Below are positions 41,352 through 47,910 of a DNA stretch of 47,910 bases, in pieces. The translations under genes and the position numbers were made by a program. Positions within the stretch are counted from its first letter, which is position 1, and every line of letters begins with the position of its first letter. The notes beneath the pieces are model-generated. The model was not told where the DNA came from. It saw only the letters and a program-made list of their open reading frames with translations, and did not search any database. Origin of the DNA: Oligoflexales bacterium (GTDB taxonomy: Bacteria; Bdellovibrionota_B; Oligoflexia; Oligoflexales; RGVZ01); NCBI GenBank assembly GCA_947445775.1, contig CANFEB010000017.1:1-47910 (forward strand). Direction: 5' to 3'.

Positions 41352-42134
41352 TCATTCCCTGTGTGGCGAGGATTGTGGCGCAGGGTGTTGCAGGGGTTTT
41401 GATGGTTCAGATCCCAACGTGCTTTCAAGGATCAGCCCAAACGCAGCAAGAGGGAACATGAACTGAGCGGGGCGCAAGAATGAGTATTCTATTAGATTGA
41501 CCAGCGGTGTGACAGCGCCATGGAATCGGCCGCGAAATACTTGAGCGTCATAATAATAGGGACGGATCATGGCGTTTTTGAGGGGGACCCTGCGCGAAAT
41601 TGTGGACAGGGTCTTGAAAGAAAAGATTGCCAGATGGTCCTCATGGCAATTTTCCCGGGCCAACATCGCAAGCGCGATATTGATGAGAGACGTCGCATTC
41701 GGAGTTGTAATGACAAGGCGTCTGCCGGGCGCGGCAGCAGCCAGATGACGGAGCCATGACATGGGAGCTTCGACGTGTTCGATAAGTTCACCGGCAACAA
41801 TGATGTCGGGTTGGAAAGATTTGACGATATCGGTCAGGTTTTCGACATTCCCGTAAATAATCTTGCTTTTTGGGCCGGTGGTCAACTCACCGGAGCGCAT
41901 AAGTTTTTCAGTCGAGTCGACGCCAAGCACCTCTGCTGCAGAATCAGCGATTTCACGGTGTAGCCACTTCCATGATTTGTGCTGGACCCTGGTGACCTCC
42001 GTTTCATCGTATGCGCCAAGGTCAAGAACGCGCAGTCCCTTGACGAGGCTGCAAATGTAGTCAATGCGATGAACAGGCCGCTGCACGCGGAGGCTTTCAA
42101 AAGGCTGGTAATTCAGATTTGTATTGGATTGCAT
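41352..42134 (-). CDS. Class I SAM-dependent methyltransferase
   Basis: A 260-residue methyltransferase with LRVLDLGAYDETEV (SAM motif I), EVLGVDSTEKLM, DIIVAGELIEHVEAPMSWL and RRLVITTPNATSL, the usual order for small-molecule or glycan methyltransferases of the UbiE/COQ5-like type. A hydrophobic C-terminal patch (AQFMFPLAAFGLIL) may bind the membrane. Located between the YfhO-like gene (four-base gap) and the GT2 gene, it likely methylates a sugar of the same polymer. Confidence 0.85.
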   Translation of the reverse strand: MQSNTNLNYQPFESLRVQRPVHRIDYICSLVKGLRVLDLGAYDETEVTRVQHKSWKWLHREIADSAAEVLGVDSTEKLMRSGELTTGPKSKIIYGNVENLTDIVKSFQPDIIVAGELIEHVEAPMSWLRHLAAAAPGRRLVITTPNATSLINIALAMLARENCHEDHLAIFSFKTLSTISRRVPLKNAMIRPYYYDAQVFRGRFHGAVTPLVNLIEYSFLRPAQFMFPLAAFGLILESTLGSEPSKPLQHPAPQSSPHRE

Positions 42135-42138
42135 CGAC

Positions 42139-44349
42139 TTATTCTAGCACTGGTCGGTAAAAAAACGTCCCGAGATTGAACAAAATAGACAGGAGAACTG
42201 CAATTTGACTCGTAATTGAAATCCAGAGGAGCGGAACAAGTCCACGCGGCATAAAACGAAGTTCAATTTGATGGACCCCGGGAGCCAGGGGAACGCCCAT
42301 CACCGCCGCATTGATCCGCAGAATCTCAACCGGGTGCGTGTCAACCGTGGCATGCCATCCAGCCAGGGCCGACCACGGCAGGATCAAGATGCTGTCTCGC
42401 GCTGCGCTGACTTCGCTTTGAATACGGTCGTTCGTTAGATTCAGGGTCAGTGGGACCGGATCGAAGTTGGCGGGACAATCCGGTGTCTGGCATTGGGTGG
42501 ATCCGATCAGATTTCTTACGTGACCAGAGCTCGTCGCAATTGGACATCCGTCTGCTGCGAGGACATGGCTTGAATCAATAAATACTGTGCCAGTTTGCAT
42601 CGATTCAACCCTCGTTCCCCACGACAGGTTGTAATTTTCGAAAGGTCCAACTTCCCGAATTTCGGGAACGGATTCAAGTTTTGCCCTATCAATGACGTGT
42701 CCCGTCGCAGGGTTTGTGCCTGCCAAGGTCACGAGTGTACGCCCCCCTTCCGCCTTGGGAACGATGAGGTGTGAAATTCCAAAGGCAGCCAGAATGGGAG
42801 CGTGCTTCACCCAGCTGCAATCCAAGGCTCGAATCATTGGCATTTCAGCCGCATCCATGGATTTAACCATCGCTACGCCCCGATGCTTCAGATCAAACCA
42901 TGGCGTGACAACCCCGGGCGCAGTTGTTTTGTCCACGGGACAAATCAGAACGCGGGGCGGGTTGGTCGGACGATCGTGAGCCGCACCCACCAATTCGGTG
43001 TACGAACCGGGGAGAAAAACGGTTTTGGTTGACGCCAGGTCATCCATTGGGCGCGTGACGTGAAGTTGAACGAGCGTCAGCAGAGCTGCCCCCGAAACAA
43101 CCCAAGTCATGCGCCGTTTGCTTGGGATCTTTTTGATGAAGTCGGAAAATCCAACGGCCATGAAAGGAATCAGGATCAAATAGGCATAGCGAAAGAATTT
43201 TCCGGTGTAACGAAAGCGTCGCATGGCGGATACGTGGACCCACAGGCCTTCCATCTGGGGAATATTTGGGCCCAAGGCCAAAACAAGAAAGACGATAACA
43301 ATCAGGGCGTAAATCCAGGAGAATCGGCGTCGTTGAAGGTAAATCCCCCAGCAGGCTGCAAGTATCGGGATCCAACCGATTCGTGAATCAATGTACCAGA
43401 GGCGATCGATTTCGTGCTCCGCGGTGAAGCGAAGGTCGGGATTTTCAAAGATAAATCGGGGTATGGAGGTTAGAAATTCAAACAATGATGCTGCCGTTTG
43501 GGGCATTTGAAAGATGCTGCGTAGATTGAACCCATAGGCGCGGACGGTAAAGGGAACTACATCGAACGCCGTCCAGACGACCGGAGCAATGACCACCGCA
43601 AAAATCACGGCAAAAACCAGCACAAAAACGAGCCTAAAAACCACTTGACTTGGGCGCGGGACTTTGGTGCGATCTTGGGAAAGGAAAAGGGCTGAGGCAG
43701 CGATCAAGGCAGGCAGCAGCAATTCGGGGTTGCCGCCAAGGAATATCCATCCGGCAAATAAACCTGCAAGAGAACCAGCACGCAATGCCTCCCAACGGAG
43801 GGCGCCGGGCGCGCGAGCCATGCGCAACAACGACCATGCAAGCCATCCTGTCCATGCCATGGAAGCCAATTCAACCCGGTAATGGCTCGACCAGATGATG
43901 CCGCTGCAGCAAATAGCGATTGGGATAAAAAGAGCAGCGTGGCGTTTTAGTCCTGCGGCAAGGATGGCCATGGACCAGCCGGAGGCGAGGATAAAATAGT
44001 GGAGCAAGTGGTCGTAGTGAAGTCCGAGGCGGATATCTGGAAACAACATGACGAAGAGATTTGTTGGGTAAAATATTTTGTAATGCGGGTTGGCGAAGAG
44101 CGACAGGCCAAGACTAGACAGGGGATAAAGCGCCGTGAAATCACCTGCACGGAGCAGCCTCAGAAAATACTCTCGCATGGCAAATTCAAACCGGATCAAA
44201 TCCCAGTGAAAAAAAACATCCTCTCCAGTGAAAACACTCCAGAAATCAAACAAGCAAATGGCACAAGAAAGTAGCGCCACGACAAATACAAGCAAGGCGT
44301 TTCGCTTTTTTTCGCTAACTCTTCCTGTTCCCTTGGCTGGGTCAAACAT
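42139..44349 (-). CDS. YfhO-family membrane protein
   Basis: A 736-residue protein with about twelve hydrophobic segments followed by a soluble C-terminal domain. The first loop has FFHWDLIRFEFAMRE and PHYKIFYPTNLF, typical of YfhO proteins. The C-terminal part ends with LILPWSALAGWHATVDTHPVEI and LAPGVHQIELRFMP, the YfhO carboxyl signature. YfhO proteins are GT-C-like and glycosylate cell-envelope polymers such as lipoteichoic acid in Firmicutes; here the acceptor is unknown. First gene of the glycan cluster. Confidence 0.85.
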   Translation of the reverse strand: MFDPAKGTGRVSEKKRNALLVFVVALLSCAICLFDFWSVFTGEDVFFHWDLIRFEFAMREYFLRLLRAGDFTALYPLSSLGLSLFANPHYKIFYPTNLFVMLFPDIRLGLHYDHLLHYFILASGWSMAILAAGLKRHAALFIPIAICCSGIIWSSHYRVELASMAWTGWLAWSLLRMARAPGALRWEALRAGSLAGLFAGWIFLGGNPELLLPALIAASALFLSQDRTKVPRPSQVVFRLVFVLVFAVIFAVVIAPVVWTAFDVVPFTVRAYGFNLRSIFQMPQTAASLFEFLTSIPRFIFENPDLRFTAEHEIDRLWYIDSRIGWIPILAACWGIYLQRRRFSWIYALIVIVFLVLALGPNIPQMEGLWVHVSAMRRFRYTGKFFRYAYLILIPFMAVGFSDFIKKIPSKRRMTWVVSGAALLTLVQLHVTRPMDDLASTKTVFLPGSYTELVGAAHDRPTNPPRVLICPVDKTTAPGVVTPWFDLKHRGVAMVKSMDAAEMPMIRALDCSWVKHAPILAAFGISHLIVPKAEGGRTLVTLAGTNPATGHVIDRAKLESVPEIREVGPFENYNLSWGTRVESMQTGTVFIDSSHVLAADGCPIATSSGHVRNLIGSTQCQTPDCPANFDPVPLTLNLTNDRIQSEVSAARDSILILPWSALAGWHATVDTHPVEILRINAAVMGVPLAPGVHQIELRFMPRGLVPLLWISITSQIAVLLSILFNLGTFFYRPVLE

Positions 44350-44413
44350 TTGGATTCTACCTTTGCTGCGCCCTACAGTGGCAACTTCCCTGACAGAGGG
44401 GGGGGATGCGACC

Positions 44414-44608
44414 TTAAGCGCTAGCTTTTGACTTTCGCTTTAGCAGTCGGGCAAGAGCCGCCTTTTCCAATTCGCTCCTTGTTTCATGAACAAATATGGC
44501 AAAGTCGGAAAATTCTCCCTGGCGCTTTTCATATTCCTCAAGGAGTGCAGCTTGCGCGTTATTCTTCATTTCAACGCAATCAAAATTTTTCTTTTTCATT
44601 GTCGGCAT
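44414..44608 (-). CDS. Small antitoxin-like protein, partner of a decayed PIN toxin
   Basis: A 64-residue basic/acidic protein starting MPTMKKKNFDCVEMKNNAQ, with a helix-rich body (LLEEYEKRQGEFSDFAIFVHE). GGAGG sits seven bases before the ATG, an ideal ribosome site, so I regard it as a real gene although too small for domain calling. Its start overlaps by 13 bases the end of a PIN-domain toxin remnant on the same strand. Toxin followed by a short DCVxMK protein is a layout I recall for PIN-toxin loci. It is therefore probably an orphan antitoxin; this is inference. Confidence 0.65.
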   Translation of the reverse strand: MPTMKKKNFDCVEMKNNAQAALLEEYEKRQGEFSDFAIFVHETRSELEKAALARLLKRKSKASA

Positions 44609-44860
44609 AAACCGACCTCCAAAGGGCTACGGATATCAATCGACCCATAGCCCTGTCGTGATTTTACGCCATTAAACTGCTTAATACGGCCGAAATTCAC
44701 GATTTGTTTGAAATTCCAAGAGACGATCAGATCGGCGACCGCTATTGTAGCAGCTGCAACTTGTGTAGCATCAGCTAACGAGGCACGGCGATCAGCTCCC
44801 GTAGCACTAGCTCGGATGTGAGAACGATGAAATCGCCTTGCCGAACGCGCTTCACCGGAT
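44596..44860 (-). pseudogene. PIN-domain toxin remnant
   Basis: On the minus strand one frame reads GDFIVLTSELVLRELIAV and then stops (TAG at 44775). A second, shifted frame reads SLADATQVAAATIAVADLIVS, then WNFKQIVNFGRIKQFN, RQGYGSIDIRSPLEV, ending with TGA at 44596. These are the middle and C-terminal blocks of PIN-domain toxins (compare LVSWNFKHIVN and IRSPREV). About 40 codons normally lying between the two blocks are missing and the upstream part has stops, so the gene carries an internal deletion plus frameshift and cannot make a full toxin. Overlaps the antitoxin-like gene's start by 13 bases. Confidence 0.75.
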
Positions 44861-45242
44861 TTTTCCTCCCAGCATCAGCTTGGTCTTAATCCGCCCACTC
44901 GATAGGGTAGGCTCTCAAGTTGATGCTACAGTAATGTTTCGTCTTCATTCCTTTGCAAGTGCCCAAGCTCGGGCTACCTCACCGACAGCCAGGGCGGGGA
45001 ACGGCTTTCTCTCCTAGATAGTACCAGCATCGACTACCGGGCTGCACGACAAATCTTCGTGTGGCATTGAAGTTCCCCGGATTTCGTAGAGTGTTCCGTC
45101 CCAGTCAACCGACTCAAGTTTAGGGTGGGAAAATCCCAGGCAACGTCACCACCTCTACTTGCCGAATATACTGGTCCCCAAATCCAATTTTGGAAAAATG
45201 GGGATCGTGGTGAAACTTTCACGGTTGCAGATAGTCTTTCAA
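44861..45242. other. Intergenic sequence, decayed
   Basis: The first 80 bases probably hold the ruined 5' part of the PIN toxin (stops in all plausible frames). I see no convincing gene, RNA or repeat in the remainder. The minus-strand open frame at 45034-45300 has no recognisable family, so I leave it uncalled. Confidence 0.4.
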
Positions 45243-45458
45243 ATGGAACGAAAAATCGTCGAGGCGTTGATCTCCAAGAAAACCCATAATCAGATAGCAA
45301 AGAATCTTAAGGTCGGAAAACAGCGAATCGGACGCATCAAGAATCGAGCTGTGGCGACAGCCTATCTCAGCGCTGGCAGCACGCTGCTGCGCGGGCCTTG
45401 CCGGCGAGCCACCGGCTCGCGCCCCGCCCAGGTGCGAATCCGTGATGCTGGAGTTTGA
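45243..45458 (+). pseudogene. HTH-containing fragment, possibly transposase remnant
   Basis: From ATG 45243 the frame encodes an HTH segment (KIVEALISKKTHNQIAKNL followed by KVGKQRIGRIKNRA), like the N-terminal domain of some transposases and recombinases. After about 40 codons the frame becomes Arg/Pro-rich and stops. A +1 frame continues open past it (VMLEFDTADPAVETVSDLTP) to a TAA near 45552, suggesting a frameshift. There is no ribosome site. I cannot name an IS family. Confidence 0.4.
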
Positions 45459-45664
45459 CACGGCAGATCCTGCGGTGGAGACGGTCTCGGACCTAACGCC
45501 GGACGCAACGCCAGACCTCGCGACGCAGGCGACGGATCCCAGCCGGGACTAAATCAAGCATGGATGTGTTGCAGGTGGCGCCATGAAAATGGACGCGGTG
45601 GTGAGGTATCGTCAAAATGCGGGGTTTTTCAACTTAATGGCGAACGTGCCCTATATACTCTTTT

Positions 45665-45757
45665 TTGGACTCGTTGCTCATGGCCTCAAACCTCCTTGCC
45701 GGGTGGTGAAAAATGGCCGCCAATAAAATATTTTTTATTGTGACGCAACGAGTCCAA
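45665..45757. repeat. Element bounded by a perfect 13-bp inverted repeat
   Basis: TTGGACTCGTTGC (45665-45677) is exactly repeated in reverse complement at 45745-45757, with 67 bases between. The inside has a second self-complementary A+T stretch (AATAAAATATTTTTTATT) and no coding capacity. It may be a miniature inverted-repeat element, a structured RNA or a large terminator. The flanks (45459-45664 and 45758-45880) hold no other gene that I can support. Confidence 0.6.
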
Positions 45758-45880
45758 CCCTCCAAATTTCCAGCCGATTTTCGGTAATATTTTTTGTGAG
45801 TCAATTCGTGGCACCGATGAATATTAAAGAAATTTCAATTCCGGACGAAGAGCCGTTGTTTCATAAACGAGGATGGCTAC

Positions 45881-47275
45881 ATGTTTTACCGGTGCCTTAG
45901 AAAATCAAAACCAACCATCGGGGTTGCCATAATTTCAGGTATCTTCTTCTTCACAACCGCTTGTGGCGACAAAATCAGTGGTACCGGGGAGCTACCGAAC
46001 CCGGCGGTGGAACCTCTTGCCCACTCCAACCCCGAATCTGATCTGAGTCTTACGGCAAACTCGTGCCCATTCACCGATCACTACACGGCCAAAGCGTCCA
46101 TGTTGATCTCGTACATTAAATGGATGAACATTTACTCCGGGCAATGTGAAGATGCTGCCAAGGTATGGGTCCACGATTATTTGGTGCCAAGCATGTGCGA
46201 ACAAATTCGCGCGGGAAATCCTCGATACAGGGATTGCAGATACTTCCACCAGTTACCCATTACCGATCAGGTAGTTGTGGTCGCGCTTACAGAGCTAAAT
46301 TTCAGAATGTTGTGTGGAAGCGCAAATGTCAGTCCACCGCCAACCTACTTCCCATACAGGAGTTCGTTTGATGCTTGGCTTGCAACGAAACAAACCCGCG
46401 GTGTGACTATCAACAACTCATTTCAAGCAAGCTGTGAGGAGGGAAACCGGATTGTAGCGTATCAGGTAAGCGGAGGTAGACACTGGCCTGGATGGACGCC
46501 GATGCTTTCAGGTATGGCACCTGCTGTGGCAGATCGGATCATCGGCGCGGGAGCCAGGAGTTATTTGGAAAGTTGGCTTGATTGGGGTTGGTCCTTTTTC
46601 GGCATAAACTTTTTCAATTTGATGCATCCAGCAGAGGGCTCTGCCATTTACTACGGGCACAAACCAAACGATGCGTGCTATGAGCAAGTCGTGATTGGCG
46701 TCGGCCGACTCACAATGCCGATGTCATGGGTACCCCAAACATCCTTTGCACTGCAGGTTCCTTGGATAAGCGGGGAACTTACGACGAAGATATGCTGTGC
46801 CGGAAAAGGAAAAGCGAACGTAACTTATTCATTCAGGGGATCGCACTTCCCCTCTCATGTCTCGTATATCGATAAAAATAGCGGCTTGAATACGAATGCA
46901 AGGGGGTACGTAGAGAAGTTCGATATGGTGGGCCAAAGAGATCAAACTGATTTAAAAGGATTCATGTTGACTCCGACTGAAACTCGCAAAACGGGAGGCC
47001 TTGCAGGATTTCCGGCACCATTTGATTCTCTTCAGGTTGTCGCGAGTGTAGTTTCCGTTCCTCCACGCACCAAAACAGTACAGATCAAACCCCACAGCAC
47101 ATCCACGTCGCCCTGCGTGACTCCGACTGCAACACCGCGGCCTACTGCGACACCGACCCCGACTGCAACACCGCGGCGTACTGCGACACCGACTCCGACT
47201 GCAACACCGCGGCCTACTGCGACACCGACTCCGACTGCAACACCGCGGCCAACGACAACAGCGCCTGGCAATTAA
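45881..47275 (+). CDS. Cys-rich lipoprotein with a Thr/Pro repeat tail
   Basis: A 464-residue exported lipoprotein: signal ending FFFTTACGDK (Cys 28). The mature region holds more than a dozen cysteines (NSCPF, GQCED, SMCEQ, RDCRY, MLCGS, ASCEE, DACYE, KICCAG), pointing to disulfides outside the cytoplasm. No known domain is recognised. The last 50 residues are a repeated TPTATPRPTA tail, common in secreted proteins as an extended stalk. GAGG is eight bases before the ATG. It is followed by a second, broken Cys-rich gene. Confidence 0.75.
   Translation: MFYRCLRKSKPTIGVAIISGIFFFTTACGDKISGTGELPNPAVEPLAHSNPESDLSLTANSCPFTDHYTAKASMLISYIKWMNIYSGQCEDAAKVWVHDYLVPSMCEQIRAGNPRYRDCRYFHQLPITDQVVVVALTELNFRMLCGSANVSPPPTYFPYRSSFDAWLATKQTRGVTINNSFQASCEEGNRIVAYQVSGGRHWPGWTPMLSGMAPAVADRIIGAGARSYLESWLDWGWSFFGINFFNLMHPAEGSAIYYGHKPNDACYEQVVIGVGRLTMPMSWVPQTSFALQVPWISGELTTKICCAGKGKANVTYSFRGSHFPSHVSYIDKNSGLNTNARGYVEKFDMVGQRDQTDLKGFMLTPTETRKTGGLAGFPAPFDSLQVVASVVSVPPRTKTVQIKPHSTSTSPCVTPTATPRPTATPTPTATPRRTATPTPTATPRPTATPTPTATPRPTTTAPGN
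47120..47263 (+). repeat. Four 36-bp tandem units encoding the Thr/Pro tail
   Basis: Units at 47120-47155, 47156-47191, 47192-47227 and 47228-47263 are nearly identical (the last diverges at its end). Each encodes twelve residues of the TPTATPRPTATP pattern. Units 1 and 3 are the same, which suggests recent duplication. Confidence 0.9.
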
Positions 47276-47309
47276 GGAACTGGAATCACCCAGTCGAAAG
47301 GGAAATTAG

Positions 47310-47910
47310 ATTGAACTAGGATCCGGTCAAATCAAACCGCCAGGCACAGCACCAACTATCGCAACACAGGCCTCGGCATCAGACCAGAAACTATTGACCT
47401 TGAGTGCCGAAGAAACCAAAAACTACCTAGCTCTATTTCCTGGCTTCCCGCCCACATCAAAGTTTCGCGGGGCCACTAAAATGTCGATCCGAAGCCAGGC
47501 TCTACCGTCCAGGTTGTCATCGCGGGAAGGGAAGTCTTTCTAGCCATGCCTGTCAACGCCCTTCCCCAATTCGTAATCGTCGCTATTTTTGACCCCGTGG
47601 AGGCAAACAACTTAGGCCTTAGCGGCGGCGTCCAAAATAAATCTCTTCAATTGATGCCGTCCGCTATGACAGTAGTTTGCACCGCCGCAGGGCTATGTGC
47701 GGCCAGCGACGCAGCACCGGCCGGAAGCGTTTCGCCTACCCCGAACGGAACTATTTTACCTGTGCCAAGCACTGAACCCACTGAGGTTTGCTGTGCCTGC
47801 GTATATCAAGACAGCGAGACTGGAGGTGGATGCGCATCAAAAGCGAAAGAGGTCTGCGAGCCAATAGGCGGGTGCGCGTGGGACCCATGCAAAAAAGTCT
47901 GTTACCCTCA
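47310..47910 (+). pseudogene. Frameshifted gene for a Cys-rich exported protein (cut by window edge)
   Basis: One frame (47310-47479) encodes GQIKPPGTAPTIATQ, then LLTLSAEETKNYLALFPGFP and SKFRGATK. The text continues without a break in another frame from 47480: NVDPKPGSTVQVVIAGREVF, LAMPVNALPQFVIVAIFDP, and a Cys-rich end (EVCCACVYQD, GGGCASKAKEVCEP, GGCAWDPCKKVCYP) to the window edge. One extra A in the AAAA run at 47478-47481 would join them, so this is either a one-base mutation or a sequencing/assembly slip. No good start codon is visible after the TAG at 47307. Probably related in role to the lipoprotein upstream. Confidence 0.5.

Noticed and set aside
45034-45300. 88-codon minus-strand frame
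   Set aside because: No family, no ribosome site, and it overlaps the HTH fragment on the other strand; the region appears decayed.
47120-47263. Regular 36-bp repeats that could suggest a CRISPR array
   Set aside because: Units are directly adjacent without unique spacers and are translated in frame as the Thr/Pro tail of the lipoprotein.
1-47910. tRNA, rRNA, origin or integrase genes
   Set aside because: Reading both strands I saw no convincing cloverleaf, rRNA segment, DnaA-box cluster or intact recombinase, so none is reported.

Overview
The window looks like a chromosomal segment of a Gram-negative, menaquinone-using bacterium, G+C-rich in most places. Envelope genes (an LpxL-type lipid A acyltransferase, an MlaF-like ATPase, lipoproteins, an outer-membrane barrel) point to two membranes. 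The combination of a complete mevalonate pathway with class II HMG-CoA reductase and type 2 IPP isomerase, futalosine-type menaquinone genes, a SufBCDSU system under an Rrf2 regulator, and HD-GYP signalling suggests a Bdellovibrionota/Oligoflexia or deltaproteobacterial-like lineage. That placement is inference only. GTG and TTG starts and stop/start overlaps are common.

Layout. (1) 2-7707: end of an unidentified gene, then a minus-strand Fe-S operon rrf2-sufB-sufC-sufD-sufS-sufU-nfu ending in an MnmC-type tRNA methyltransferase, with an IscR-like operator in front. (2) 7780-13354: a visibly more A+T-rich insert with a DUF4143 ATPase behind a probable leaderless promoter, a HAD hydrolase, a dimethylglycine/sarcosine dehydrogenase-like flavoprotein and a choline-kinase-like phosphotransferase. 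(3) 13635-21660: a TolB-propeller/M28-peptidase/PDZ exoprotein, a hotdog thioesterase, Aat, a GAF/HD-GYP protein, a DnaQ-like exonuclease, DedA and a small membrane protein. (4) 21736-30258: one tightly overlapping minus-strand operon making isoprenoid units (fni, HMG-CoA reductase, three GHMP-family enzymes) and then menaquinone (mqnD, and mqnE fused to a degenerate second barrel). (5) 30299-33023: MlaF-like ATPase, LpxL-like acyltransferase and a HAD protein. (6) 33117-36905: a barrel / DUF4266 lipoprotein / triple-thioredoxin lipoprotein / TlpA locus that looks like a poorly described metal or thiol redox system. (7) 37063-44349: a minus-strand envelope-glycan cluster (YfhO-like, methyltransferase, GT2, UDP-galactopyranose-mutase-like flavoprotein, GT-C-like protein). 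(8) 44414-47910: an accessory, partly decayed zone with an orphan antitoxin-like gene, a PIN-toxin remnant, an HTH fragment, a 13-bp inverted-repeat element, a Cys-rich lipoprotein with a Thr/Pro repeat tail, and a frameshifted Cys-rich gene.

The most unusual signal is a pair of gene junctions (32050-32099 and 38809-38852) where a 14-bp unit containing an overlapping stop/start has been tandemly copied. Each makes a relay of 2- to 5-codon mini-ORFs that passes from one gene's stop codon to the next gene's start. Related 9-18 bp tandem repeats sit in frame at the ends or linkers of several proteins, so short tandem duplication seems to be a general habit of this genome.
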